64,000 bases of DNA from the NCBI RefSeq assembly GCF_014203235.1, contig NZ_JACHIN010000012.1:1-64000 (forward strand), read 5' to 3'. Position numbers and translations under genes: made by a program. The DNA is from Nonomuraea endophytica. GTDB taxonomy: Bacteria; Actinomycetota; Actinomycetes; Streptosporangiales; Streptosporangiaceae. Below, piece after piece: positions 8,102 through 17,042 of this stretch. The notes beneath the pieces were generated by a model, which was not told the DNA's origin, did not search any database, and saw only the letters and a list, made by a program, of their open reading frames with translations. Positions within the stretch are counted from its first letter, which is position 1; every line of letters begins with the position of its first letter.

Positions 8102-8610
8102 CGAACACCATTCCCCCGCAGGCGGCCGCGGTCCTCGAACACACAAGAGAGGAACTCGGACGTGCCGACTCCAAGGCAGGAATCCTCCTGGCAGTGAACG
8201 GGATCGGCGTCGGCGCCGTACTGAACCGAGCCGCGTCCAGCGGCGCTCTTCCGTTCCATGTCCCTTTCCTTCTCGCAGTCTTCTGGTGGGTGGCGGTCAT
8301 GGCGGTAATCGTCAGTTCAGGCTTCCTGATCGCGGCGATCAAGCCACGTGTAGACCGAGGCTACGCATCAAGAGCCGGGCGCATCGCGTATTTCGGCGAC
8401 GTCCGAGAGTTGTCGGGTCCGGACGACCTTGCCAAGAAGTTGCGTAGGGGCCAGAACGACTGGCTTGACGCACTCGCCGACCAGATCTGGCACGTCAGTC
8501 ACCTGTGCCAGATCAAATATCAGCACATCAACAGGGGCCTGTGGTTAATGGCGTCCGGCTGGGCTATTTTCGTAGGTGTGACGCTCGTGACCCTTGCGAC
8601 ACGACACTAG
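8098..8610 (+). CDS. PycTM-type Pycsar effector (membrane protein)
   Basis: A 170-aa membrane protein. Residues 20-30 (LGRADSKAGIL) carry the ADxKA motif typical of the Pycsar effector family. Hydrophobic segments lie at about 29-45, 52-80 and 147-166. The cytosolic loop contains IAYFGDV and a C-terminal block DQIWHVSHLCQIKYQHINRG, all conserved in actinobacterial members. In known Pycsar systems such effectors bind a cyclic pyrimidine nucleotide and damage the membrane, aborting infection. The gene starts inside the preceding stop (ATGA) and is last in the four-gene unit, directly followed by a strong hairpin. Family assignment is confident; activity is inferred. Confidence 0.85.
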   Translation: MTNTIPPQAAAVLEHTREELGRADSKAGILLAVNGIGVGAVLNRAASSGALPFHVPFLLAVFWWVAVMAVIVSSGFLIAAIKPRVDRGYASRAGRIAYFGDVRELSGPDDLAKKLRRGQNDWLDALADQIWHVSHLCQIKYQHINRGLWLMASGWAIFVGVTLVTLATRH

Positions 8611-8636
8611 GTGGGCAGGTGAAATCACCCGCCCAC
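8611..8636 (+). terminator. Hairpin after the Pycsar-like operon
   Basis: GTGGGCAGGTGA and TCACCCGCCCAC form a 12-bp stem with one A-C mismatch and a two-base loop region, starting one base after the TAG stop. No U-tract follows, so termination may be weak or factor-assisted. Part of the sequence recurs at 21086. Confidence 0.6.
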
Positions 8637-8655
8637 TGGCCTCGCCGGATGCCGC
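8611..8655. repeat. Copy 1 of a dispersed 45-bp repeat
   Basis: GTGGGCAGGTG followed 16 bases later by GGCCTCGCCGGATGCCGC. The same two blocks with nearly the same spacing occur at 21086-21129, after the broken IS110 element. Confidence 0.55.
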
Positions 8656-8694
8656 CTTTAATCCGTAGGTTCCGGGTTCGAGCCCCGGGCGCCC
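8650..8694 (+). repeat. tRNA 3'-end fragment, probable att site remnant
   Basis: CTTTAATCCGTAGG, then the T-arm CCGGG-TTCGAGC-CCCGG, then an acceptor-like GGGCGCCCT, resemble the 3' half of a tRNA (most like tRNA-Lys with a UUU-type anticodon region). The 5' half is absent, so this is not a tRNA gene. tRNA 3' ends are classic attachment sites of integrative elements, and a tyrosine recombinase remnant lies about 100 bp away. Confidence 0.6.
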
Positions 8695-8716
8695 TGCCCT
8701 TTGACCTGCAGATTCA

Positions 8717-8748
8717 CCCACCTCTTGATCCAAGAATCAAGAGGTGGG
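8717..8748. terminator. 13-bp perfect hairpin
   Basis: CCCACCTCTTGAT and ATCAAGAGGTGGG are perfect inverted arms around a six-base loop. It lies between the tRNA fragment and the recombinase remnant and could end transcription from either side. No T-run is visible. Confidence 0.5.
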
Positions 8749-8795
8749 TCATGTCTGGGACGCGCCGACACCACGGGGCCTTTCCGGTGAAGTGC

Positions 8796-9313
8796 TCAGC
8801 GTGGGGGTCGGTTCGTGGGGCGATGCCGGAGCTGAATCGTCCGCTTCTGGAGCCTGTGACCTGCTCTTCGCGCTGTGGTCAGGACCAGGCGTGCTGTTGC
8901 CTCAGACGCCGCGTGATGAAGTTCAGTCAGCACCGAGGTGTATGTGTCGGAGGTCAACACGTTGCTGGCGTGCCCGAGCTGGCTCTGGACCGTACGTAGG
9001 TCCACGCGCGCGCGGCCAACGCTGTAGAGGCAGCGCTGTGCCGCAGATCGTGCGGCCGCACTGGAGGTAGCCCGCTGGCCGCCACCAGGCGCCGGAACCG
9101 GTAGGTCAAGTAGTCCGGTCGTATCGGCTGGCCATCCTTGCGAGTGAACACCCAGCCGGCGGCGTCGAGCCCATGCAGGTGCTGGCTCCGCTGGTGACTG
9201 CGCAGGAGGCGGATCGTGTCGGCCGGGCGAGCCCGGCTGTGGACGATTCTCACCGAGCTGACGAGTCTGGTGATTGCGACGAGGAAAGAATGGCGCTGGC
9301 TGTGCCATAACAA
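8796..9313 (-). pseudogene. Tyrosine recombinase (phage-type integrase) C-terminal remnant
   Basis: The C-terminal catalytic half of a site-specific integrase. One frame carries VFTRKDGQPIRPDYLTYRFR and then the box II motif HDLRHS. A second frame continues with VDLRTVQSQLGHASNVLTSD, giving the G-H and Y-region motifs, and a tail to the stop at 8796. The change of frame lies between about 9040 and 9000. The N-terminal core-binding domain is missing beyond 9313, where the RHS leader region begins. It lies next to a tRNA 3'-end fragment, as expected of an integrated element's boundary. Confidence 0.8.
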
Positions 9314-9400
9314 CTCAAGCGTTCCTGGTTTGTGCGTGGCTGCCGGATGAATGCAAAGGTATACGGCTTGGTGCCGCAGCTCTTGCTGAGGCTTCGCGAA

Positions 9401-9469
9401 GGTTACGCTGCGTGTCCATCTCGTCTGCGATCCGGTCTTGTCTGATGATCGTCCGCGGGTTACGCTGCG
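9401..9469. repeat. Two direct GGTTACGCTGCG repeats upstream of the RHS gene
   Basis: Identical 12-mers lie at 9401-9412 and 9458-9469, 57 bp apart, in the 277-bp leader before the RHS protein. They could be regulator sites. No other supported feature is seen between 9314 and 9590. Confidence 0.3.
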
Positions 9470-9590
9470 CCTGCCTAGTTATGACTCTGAACCATCGGGT
9501 GTACGAGTGCGGTCGCTTTGGGTGGGGCAGGGTGTCGTTACTTCCTACTTAAGACGCTCGTTCATTGTTGAGTTCGGAGTGTGACTACGC

Positions 9591-10418
9591 ATGCGCCGGT
9601 ATTCGTCATGGATTCGATCCCGCTGGGCTGTAGCCGGGCTGGCTGTGATGGCTCTACCGGGCTTGTTAGGCATGGAAGCCAGGCAAGCCATTGCGAATAC
9701 GGCGGCGAAATCTGTTTCCTACGCTGGGACAAGTGAAACTCCGGCCCAGTTACGCGGTAGCGCAGCGGGCTTATCGCCGTTGACATCGCGTGAGGCGACC
9801 ACAACTTCTGCGGTGGGGGATCCTGGCGCGGGGTGGCGGTCGAACCCGCAGGTACCCCAGGACGCGGTGCCGCTGGAGAAGCGCACCGATCCCCCGCAAC
9901 TGAGCACCCCGCCTTCGGCGGGCGACGGGTTGCTTCCGGGGGTGGCGCGGGCGGAGGCGGCCGACGCGCGGGCAGCCGTCATGTCGATGACGTTGGTGGA
10001 TGTGTATCCGCAGTCAGGCATGTTGGTGGACTCGTTGCGGCCAGTGTTGCGGGCGTGGGCGCAGGGGGCGTCGGCGTTGTCGTATCAGTTCGAGCTATGC
10101 GCTGTGGAAACAATGTCAGGCGCGACCTGCACGAACTCGGGGTACTTGGCCGGTAACAAGAACGCGTGGACCGTGCCAGCGGGCAAGCTGGTGTGGGGCA
10201 AGCAGTACTGGTGGCGGGTCACCGTCCGTGACACGGCGATGGTGACCGCCACCTCGCCCACGTTGACGTTCACCACGGGTGTGCGGCAGCCGACGGTCAC
10301 CTCCGGGCTGGCTACCCAGGGGCCGGGCGGGCGGGAGTTCGATCCCCGTACCGGCAACTACACCACGACGGTGACGGATGTGTCGGTGCCCACGGCCGGG
10401 CTGCCGCTTCAGGTGTAG
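9591..10418 (+). CDS. RHS-repeat protein, N-terminal segment (ends at a nonsense codon)
   Basis: The first 275 aa of a giant secreted RHS/YD-repeat protein. It has a basic N-terminus, a hydrophobic core (AVAGLAVMALPGLLG) and an AxA-like site, so it is exported by Sec. A Pro/Ser-rich stretch follows, then a domain of about 90 aa (VDSLRPVLRAWAQGASALSY onward) common at the start of actinobacterial RHS proteins. The frame ends at TAG 10416-10418, but the next codons (RTYNSMDPRTSGMFGAGWS) continue the same protein in the same frame. TAG thus replaces a sense codon in an otherwise continuous gene. Confidence 0.75.
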   Translation: MRRYSSWIRSRWAVAGLAVMALPGLLGMEARQAIANTAAKSVSYAGTSETPAQLRGSAAGLSPLTSREATTTSAVGDPGAGWRSNPQVPQDAVPLEKRTDPPQLSTPPSAGDGLLPGVARAEAADARAAVMSMTLVDVYPQSGMLVDSLRPVLRAWAQGASALSYQFELCAVETMSGATCTNSGYLAGNKNAWTVPAGKLVWGKQYWWRVTVRDTAMVTATSPTLTFTTGVRQPTVTSGLATQGPGGREFDPRTGNYTTTVTDVSVPTAGLPLQV

Positions 10419-10433
10419 CGCACCTACAACAGC

Positions 10434-12506
10434 ATGGACCCGCGCACCAGCGGCATGTTCGGCGCTGGCTGGTCGACCAGTTGGGACATGAAGATCCTTG
10501 CTGAGGAGCGCGGCGGCCGGACGTCGGCGGTGTTCACCGCGGCTGATGGGCGTCAGGCGCGGTTTGCTGACTTCGGCGGCACCGGGACGTTTCAGCCTCC
10601 GCCGGGGATGCAGGCCAGCCTGGTGCGGGTCCCGGCGTTGTGCTACGCACCCCCTGGCGTGTCGTGCCCGGCCGGGGGTGCGGCGACGTGGTGGCATCTG
10701 ATGGACAAAACGGCCACCAAGTACATCTTCGATGACCTGGGCCGCCTGCGCCGCCTGATCGACAGCCGAGGCCGCCAGCAGGACGTCTCCTACGGTCCGG
10801 ACGGCCTGCTCGCCAAGGTGACCGCCACCGGCGGCCGTTCGCTGACCTTCACCTGGTCCGGGGGTCGGGTGGCGGAGGTGGCCACCGATCCCCTTGATGG
10901 CGCGCCGTTGACGTGGACCTACACCTACGACGCCGGACGGCTGACGCGGGTGTGCACACCCGCCGCAGCGCCGAACTGCGCGGACTACAGCTATGGGAGC
11001 GGCTCGCAGTATCGCAGCCGGGTGCTGGATGCCGACCCGTTCGCCTACTGGCGGCTGGGCGAGGCCACGGGGACGGCTGCGGCGGATCAGACGCATGCCG
11101 AGCGCGAGGCCACCTACCAGTCGGTGACGTTGGGCGAGCCGGGCGCGCTGGCGGCCACGCCGGACACGGCGGCGAAGTTCACCACCGGGTCGGTGGTGAA
11201 GCTGCCGGGCAACATTGTGCCGCACCTGGGTGACCGGGTGTCGGTGGAGCTGTGGTTCAAGACCGCCGGTTCCGGTGTCCTGACCGCGGCAGGTACGCAG
11301 GAGACGAACGGGGCGGCGCATGGGCCGATGCTGTATGTCGGCACCGACGGCAAACTGCGCGGCGCGCTGGGCGCGGTCAGTAGCCCGATCACCTCGGCCG
11401 CGCCGGTCAACGACAATGCCTGGCATCACGCGGTCCTGACCGTTTCCGGTGCTGATCAGGCCCTGTATCTGGACGGCCAGCGGGTGGGTACCACGACCGG
11501 GACGGTGGCGGTGTGGCGGCAGTTCGCCAGCATCGGCAACGGCGTGGTCGATCCCGCCGTCTCTCCGGCGGGCCCGGCTACCAAGCAGGCGTTCCCGCTG
11601 CAGGGGGCGATCGATGAGGTCGCCCTGTACGGTCAGCCGTTGACCGAGGGGGAGATCGCCGACCACTTCGCCGCCCGCGCGGGCGGCGCGCACCAGTTGA
11701 GCGGCGTCAAGCTGCCGTCCGGACGCATCTGGGCGGCCAACACCTACGATCCGGTCACCGACCGGCTGGCCACCCACACCGACAGCAACGGCGGCACCTG
11801 GAAGGTCGGCCCGCTGGCTGTGGAGGTGCAGTCCGGTGAGTCCACGGTGACGGTCACCGACCCGGCCACCGAGACGTTGAAGTTCTACTACGACGCCTGG
11901 CGCGGCTACCGCGAGGTCGGCGAGGTCGACCAGCTCGGGCACACTACCTGGTACAACTACGACCAGGCCGGATACCTCCAAACCACCACCGACCGCAACA
12001 ACATCGACACCCGCCGCTACCACGACGCGCGCGGCAACGTAATTGCCCGCTGGTACTGCCGCACCAGCACTGAATGCGCGGTCGAGCACTGGTCGTACTA
12101 CCTCAACGCCAGCGACCCGTTCGACCCGCGCAACGACCGCATGCTCGCCCACCGTGACGGCCGCTCCGCCAGCGAGACCGACAACACCTTCGCCACCACG
12201 CGGACCTACAACACTTACGGCGAGCAGACCAAGCAGACCACCCCCCGCCACTTCGGACTTTCCGAACGGACGCTCGACGACGATCGCCTACACCGACGGC
12301 ACCGAGCAGGCGATCGGCGGCGGCACCACCCCACCCGGTCTGATCGCCTCGCAAACCGACGCGCGGAACAGCACGTGGACTTACCGCTACACCAACGACG
12401 GCGATCTGGCCGAGCAGACCAGCCCTCTGGGCATGGTCGCCAAGCTCGGCTACGACACCCTCGGCCGCTTGAGTTCCAAGGGCGAGGTGTCTCAGGCTCA
12501 TCCTGA
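10434..12506 (+). CDS. RHS-repeat protein, middle segment with LamG domain
   Basis: Continuation of the same gene after the nonsense codon, in the same frame. It starts with the conserved RTYNS...GMFGAGWS region of RHS/DUF6531-type heads. A LamG-like jelly roll lies at about residues 200-420 (VELWFKTAGSG, WHHAVLTVSGADQALYLDG), and YD repeats follow. True homology stops near 12240: a run of C at 12241-12246 shifts the frame, and the remaining codons to 12506 are out of frame. ATG 10434 has no visible ribosome binding site, so independent translation is doubtful. Confidence 0.7.
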   Translation: MDPRTSGMFGAGWSTSWDMKILAEERGGRTSAVFTAADGRQARFADFGGTGTFQPPPGMQASLVRVPALCYAPPGVSCPAGGAATWWHLMDKTATKYIFDDLGRLRRLIDSRGRQQDVSYGPDGLLAKVTATGGRSLTFTWSGGRVAEVATDPLDGAPLTWTYTYDAGRLTRVCTPAAAPNCADYSYGSGSQYRSRVLDADPFAYWRLGEATGTAAADQTHAEREATYQSVTLGEPGALAATPDTAAKFTTGSVVKLPGNIVPHLGDRVSVELWFKTAGSGVLTAAGTQETNGAAHGPMLYVGTDGKLRGALGAVSSPITSAAPVNDNAWHHAVLTVSGADQALYLDGQRVGTTTGTVAVWRQFASIGNGVVDPAVSPAGPATKQAFPLQGAIDEVALYGQPLTEGEIADHFAARAGGAHQLSGVKLPSGRIWAANTYDPVTDRLATHTDSNGGTWKVGPLAVEVQSGESTVTVTDPATETLKFYYDAWRGYREVGEVDQLGHTTWYNYDQAGYLQTTTDRNNIDTRRYHDARGNVIARWYCRTSTECAVEHWSYYLNASDPFDPRNDRMLAHRDGRSASETDNTFATTRTYNTYGEQTKQTTPRHFGLSERTLDDDRLHRRHRAGDRRRHHPTRSDRLANRRAEQHVDLPLHQRRRSGRADQPSGHGRQARLRHPRPLEFQGRGVSGSS

Positions 12507-15500
12507 TGGCGTCACGACCACGTACACCTATGACCAGCTCGGACGACCGCTGACGCAGACCGAGCCGGGGATCAAGAACGAGGTCACCGGAGTCACCCAC
12601 ACCAAACGCGTCACCTTGGCCTATGACGCGGACGGAAACAAACTCAGCGAGAAGGTGGCCGACCTGACCGGCGGCGACGCCACCCGCGAAACCATCTACA
12701 CCTACAACGGCCACGGCAAGACCGAGACCATCACCGGGCCAGAGGGCGGCATCGTCCGCCAGACCTGGAACGCGCACGGCCAGCCGGCGACGATCACCGA
12801 CGCGCGCGGCACCGTGAGCGTCAACGGCTACAGCAAGCGCGCCGAGCTGATCTCGCGGACGGTGCAGGGCTGGACCGGCAGCCCGGTCAACCCGCAGCCG
12901 GCCCAGAACGTGGTCCTGGAATCGCTGTCCTACGATCCGGGCGGTCGGCTGGCCGCCCGGGTGGATGCGATGAACCGCAAGACCACCTACACCTACTGGG
13001 ACGACAACCGGCCGTCGCAGACCATCGCCGACGACGCCAAACTGAACAGCTCGACCACCCCCCGTGACGTCGTACTGGATGCCCGCGAGTACGACCCGGT
13101 CGGCAGCTTGACCAAGCAGGTCACCGGCGGAGGCATCACCACCACCGTCTTCGACTACGACGCTGCCAGCCGCCTGATCACCCAGGTCGTCGACCCGGCA
13201 GCGCTGGAGCGCGTCACGGCCTTCACCTACGACGCCAACGGCAACACCCTCAAGGCCACCCGCGCTGGTGCCGGAACCGCTCGCACCGAAAGCACCGAAT
13301 ACGCCTACAACAAGCTCAACCAGCCGACCCGGGAAACCGTCGAGAACGGCGCCCAGGACCTGGTCTCCACCCTCACCTACGACGACCGCGGCCTCACCAC
13401 TGCTGTCACCGATCCGCGCGGCAACGTCTCCGGCGCGACGGCGGCCGACTTCACCACCACCATGCGCTACGACGCACTCGGGCGCCTCGTTGACGCCACC
13501 GGACCGCAGGTGACAGTCGAGAAGGCCGGAACCAGCACGTCTGCGAAGCCGACCACCAGGATCGGCTACGACACCTTCGGCACCGAGACGCACAAGACCG
13601 ATGCAGAGGGCCGCACGGTCACCTCGGTCTTCGACAAGGCGGGCCGTCTGACCAGCCAGATCGCACCTTCCTACACACCGCCCGGCGGCACCGCTGTCAC
13701 GCCCGCCACCTCCCACACGTATGACGCGTCCGGTCAACTGATCAAGACCACCGATCCGCGCGGCAATGTCCGCTCCGTGGACTACGACCAGCTCGGCCGC
13801 CAGGTGCGCATCACCGACCCCGCACCCGCCGGTCAGCCAGCCGGGCAGAGCGTCATCGAATACGACCTGGCCGGGGAGAAACTGGCAACGGTCGACCCGA
13901 CCGGGGCGCGGACCGAGGCGACCTACGACGACCTGGGCCGGACCATCACCACCACCCAGGTGGAGCGCAAGCCGACCGCCGCCGCGTACACGACGCGCCT
14001 GGAGTACAACGACGCCGGAGTGCTCACCAAGCAGATCGCGCCCGGCAACCGGACCACCGGCTTCGTGCCGAACGCGGCCGGTGAGGTCGTCAGCCAGACC
14101 GACCCGGCATTGAACAAGACTGTGCTGGCTTACGACTTGGCAGGCCGTCTGATCAAGACGACTGACCCCGAGGGCAATGCCGCAGTCGCCGAGTACGACC
14201 TGGCCGGCCGCCAGATCGCGGCCAAGGATCTGAACGCGAGCGGTGCTGTGGTGCGCAGCGCCAGCACCACCTACGACGGCGCGAACAACCCGATCAGCGC
14301 GACCTCACCCGAAGGGCGCGTCGCCAAGCAGACCTACGACGCCCTCAACCGGGTGACCTCCCTTATCGAACCGGTCACGGCCAGCGAGTCGATCACCACC
14401 ACCTTCGGCTACGACGCCTCAGGCGCCCGCACCCGGCTCACCGACGGCCGCGGCAACGCCACCTGGACCAGCTACAACAGCCTCGGCCTGGCCGAGACGG
14501 TCACCGAACCGTCCACCGCAGCTCATCCGAACCTGGCCGACCGCACCTGGATCAGCATCTACGACCAGGCCGGCAACTCGATCGCCGCGCAGTTGCCCGG
14601 CGGGGTACGCATCGACCGCACCTTCGACCACCTCAACCGCCTGACCAAAGAGACGGGCACAGGCGGAGGGGCAGCCACCGCCGAGCGCACCATCAGCTAC
14701 GACCTGGCCGGCCGCGCCACGGCCATGGGCAACCTCAGCGTGGACTACAACGACCGCGGCCTGCCCCTGGGCATCAAAAGGGACACCGTCCAGCAGACCA
14801 GCTACGTCTATGACGAACTCGGCAACCCCGCCCAGCGCGTCGACGCAGCCGGCACCGCGACCTTCACCTGGGACAACGTCGGCAGACTTGCCACAGCCGT
14901 GGATCCAGTCACCGGCCGCACCCTCACGTATGGCTACGACAAGTCCAGCCGACTCAAAACAACGACCGGCAAGACCAGCACCGGCGCGGTCAGCGACAGC
15001 CAGACGCACACCTACGACGCCGTCGACCGGCTCGAAACGCAGACGTTGAAGAACGGCACCGGCACCCAGCTGGCGAAGATCACCTATGGGTGGGACAAGG
15101 ACGACAACCTCACCACCAAGACCACCGCAGGCACCGCCGGAGCAGGCACCAACACCTACACCTACGACCACGCAGGCCGCCTGACCTCCTGGACCGCCCC
15201 CGGTGGCACCAAGACCGACTACGGATGGGACGCCTCCGGCAACCGCACCAAAGCCGGCACCAAGACGTTCACCTACGACGAACGCAACCGCCTTATGAGC
15301 GGTGACGGTGTGGATTACACCTACACCCCGCGGGGCACCCAGGCCACCGAAACAAAGGCAGGCGCCACCACCCAGCTGACGTTCGACGCATTCGACCGGC
15401 TCATCGCCGACGGCGACAGCCTCTACAACTACGACGCCCTCGACCGCGTCACCTCCCGCACCCGCGGCACCGCCAAACAGACCTTCGCCTACTCCGGCCT

Positions 15501-16998
15501 CGGCAACGACCTGGCCACCATCGCCGACACCAGCGGCGGTATCCAAGCCAAGTACGGCCGCGACCCCTTCGGTGAACTGCTCGGCCTGCAAGAAGGCACC
15601 AGCCCGGCCGTAGGCGCCTTCACCGACCTGCACCGCGACCTGGTCGCCACCTTCACCACCACCGCTCTGGCCACCAGCACCGCCTACGACCCCTTCGGCG
15701 CCGTCACCACCCAAACGGGCCCCAAGCCCAACCTCGGCTACCAGAGCGAATACACCGACCCCGACACCGGCAAAACCAACATGCACGCCCGCTGGTACCA
15801 GCCCGGAACCGGCACCTTCACCAGCCGCGACACTGCCACGCTCAATCCCAGCCCCTCCGTCCAGGCCAACCGCTACACCTACGCCAACGCCTCCCCGCTC
15901 ACCGGCATCGACCCCACCGGCCACGCCAGCGAATCCACCGGCCTCGAATACGGCTACTCTGGCAACCCTTGTGGCATCTCAAGTCCCATTCAACGCTGCG
16001 GCGGGCACGCGGGGAACGGCCAGATCATGCCCATCGGCGGTAGCGTCGGCAGTGATGGTGGGGCTACGGCCTGCAGCGGCGCGGCTCTTGACATCTGCGG
16101 CGCTGCTGACTTCAGCAGCGTCATGGAGATAGACCCCGAGTGGTACTACGCGAACTTCGTCGAGCCCACCCTCCCTTCCTTCGACGAGGAGGAGGCTAGG
16201 CGCATCGGCGCGATGACGAACGGCATGCCGGCCCCCCCAGGTTTCTGGGACAAGAGTGCGAAGGAGCGTGCGGAGTTCACGGCCCTCGCTTCGTGGGTGA
16301 ACTTCCTCAATCCGTCAATCACAGAAGAAGAACTGCTCGGCACCACTACCCAGGCTGCAGCCGGAGCCCTCTCGCGCCCGGGCCAGTCAGCAAAGCGCCC
16401 GTCCTACTGGGACGCTTTCATATTCTTGCAGAACCACAAGAAGCAGATAGAAAGGGCCGCCAACTTCTACAAGGTCGACAAGATCTACCTCACTGCCGTT
16501 CTCATCTACGAGCTGAATCGCCTCGAGACGAAGATGTACGCCATCTCGCCGTACGTGGCGACAGGGATCACTAGCGCGACGAAAGGCAAGAACGGCTCGT
16601 ACGGGTTGGCGCAGCTTGAGCCATCCAAGTTAAAACTTGCTCATATGCATGTCTTCAAGAAGGGAATCAGCACACAGGAGGCCATTCGCTGGGTGATTAA
16701 AGATCCCTTCGGTGCGGCTGCCGCGTACATGAAATATCTGAAGGACACGGTTAAAGTGACCTTCAAGGACGGCTCGAGTCGTGGTATAACATGGGCGGAA
16801 ACCGCAGTAGCCTACTGCGGTTGTTCGGGAGTGACCATCCAAGCGAGCAACGGCAAGTTCGTGGACACGAAATTCACGGACTGGATCAGCTCCGGAGCTG
16901 ATCGACCGCGGACGACGGATGGCGAGGAGGCACGCACACGCTGGCGGGCCATGCATGGTGGTTGGGCCGAGACAGCGGCCCTGAAGCTCTGGTACTGA
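12241..16998 (+). CDS. RHS/YD-repeat protein, C-terminal segment with lysozyme-like toxin domain
   Basis: Main body of the RHS protein, downstream of the poly-C frameshift (the frame is open from about 12043). Dozens of YD/RHS repeats (xYDxxGRLxxxxD) form the beta-cage. The RHS core ends with GYQSEYTDPDTG, then FTSRDTA and NRYTYANASPLTGIDPTGH near 15920. The variable C-terminal domain (15925-16998) contains LIYELNR (Glu codon 16510) and GSYGLAQLEP (16594-16623), the Glu-to-GxxGLxQ pattern of lytic transglycosylase/lysozyme folds, so a cell-wall-cleaving toxin is predicted. A lipoprotein gene follows 44 bp downstream. Whether this toxin is still made depends on whether the upstream stop and frameshift are real. 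Confidence 0.8.
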   Translation, partial: PPATSDFPNGRSTTIAYTDGTEQAIGGGTTPPGLIASQTDARNSTWTYRYTNDGDLAEQTSPLGMVAKLGYDTLGRLSSKGEVSQAHPDGVTTTYTYDQLGRPLTQTEPGIKNEVTGVTHTKRVTLAYDADGNKLSEKVADLTGGDATRETIYTYNGHGKTETITGPEGGIVRQTWNAHGQPATITDARGTVSVNGYSKRAELISRTVQGWTGSPVNPQPAQNVVLESLSYDPGGRLAARVDAMNRKTTYTYWDDNRPSQTIADDAKLNSSTTPRDVVLDAREYDPVGSLTKQVTGGGITTTVFDYDAASRLITQVVDPAALERVTAFTYDANGNTLKATRAGAGTARTESTEYAYNKLNQPTRETVENGAQDLVSTLTYDDRGLTTAVTDPRGNVSGATAADFTTTMRYDALGRLVDATGPQVTVEKAGTSTSAKPTTRIGYDTFGTETHKTDAEGRTVTSVFDKAGRLTSQIAPSYTPPGGTAVTPATSHTYDASGQLIKTTDPRGNVRSVDYDQLGRQVRITDPAPAGQPAGQSVIEYDLAGEKLATVDPTGARTEATYDDLGRTITTTQVERKPTAAAYTTRLEYNDAGVLTKQIAPGNRTTGFVPNAAGEVVSQTDPALNKTVLAYDLAGRLIKTTDPEGNAAVAEYDLAGRQIAAKDLNASGAVVRSASTTYDGANNPISATSPEGRVAKQTYDALNRVTSLIEPVTASESITTTFGYDASGARTRLTDGRGNATWTSYNSLGLAETVTEPSTAAHPNLADRTWISIYDQAGNSIAAQLPGGVRIDRTFDHLNRLTKETGTGGGAATAERTISYDLAGRATAMGNLSVDYNDRGLPLGIKRDTVQQTSYVYDELGNPAQRVDAAGTATFTWDNVGRLATAVDPVTGRTLTYGYDKSSRLKTTTGKTSTGAVSDSQTHTYDAVDRLETQTLKNGTGTQLAKITYGWDKDDNLTTKTTAGTAGAGTNTYTYDHAGRLTSWTAPGGTKTDYGWDASGNRTKAGTKTFTYDERNRLMSGDGVDYTYTPRGTQATETKAGATTQLTFDAFDRLIADGDSLYNYDALDRVTSRTRGTAKQTFAYSGLGNDLATIADTSGGIQAKYGRDPFGELLGLQEGTSPAVGAFTDLHRDLVATFTTTALATSTAYDPFGAVTTQTGPKPNLGYQSEYTDPDTGKTNMHARWYQPGTGTFTSRDTATLNPSPSVQANRYTYANASPLTGIDPTGHASESTGLEYGYSGNPCGISSPIQRCGGHAGNGQIMPIGGSVGSDGGATACSGAALDICGAADFSSVMEIDPEWYYANFVEPTLPSFDEEEARRIGAMTNGMPAPPGFWDKSAKERAEFTALASWVNFLNPSITEEELLGTTTQAAAGALSRPGQSAKRPSYWDAFIFLQNHKKQIERAANFYKVDKIYLTAVLIYELNRLETKMYAISPYVATGITSATKGKNGSYGLAQLEPSKLKLAHMHVFKKGISTQEAIRWVIKDPFGAAAAYMKYLKDTVKVTFKDGSSRGITWAETAVAYCGCSGVTIQASNGKFVDTKFTDWISSGADRPRTTDGEEARTRWRAMHGGWAETAALKLWY

Positions 16999-17042
16999 TT
17001 GACTCCTGATGCACGGCCTTAGGTGAAAGGGGTAGCGACCTC

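Noticed and set aside
8650..8694. A complete tRNA gene
   Set aside because: Only the anticodon-side, T-arm and acceptor 3' part is readable; no D-arm or matching 5' acceptor strand precedes it.
10116..15924. Long minus-strand open frames opposite the RHS gene (10116-12251, 12103-13737, 14419-15924)
   Set aside because: They are antisense to clear YD repeats, have low-complexity Gly/Val/Ala/Arg composition and no ribosome binding sites.
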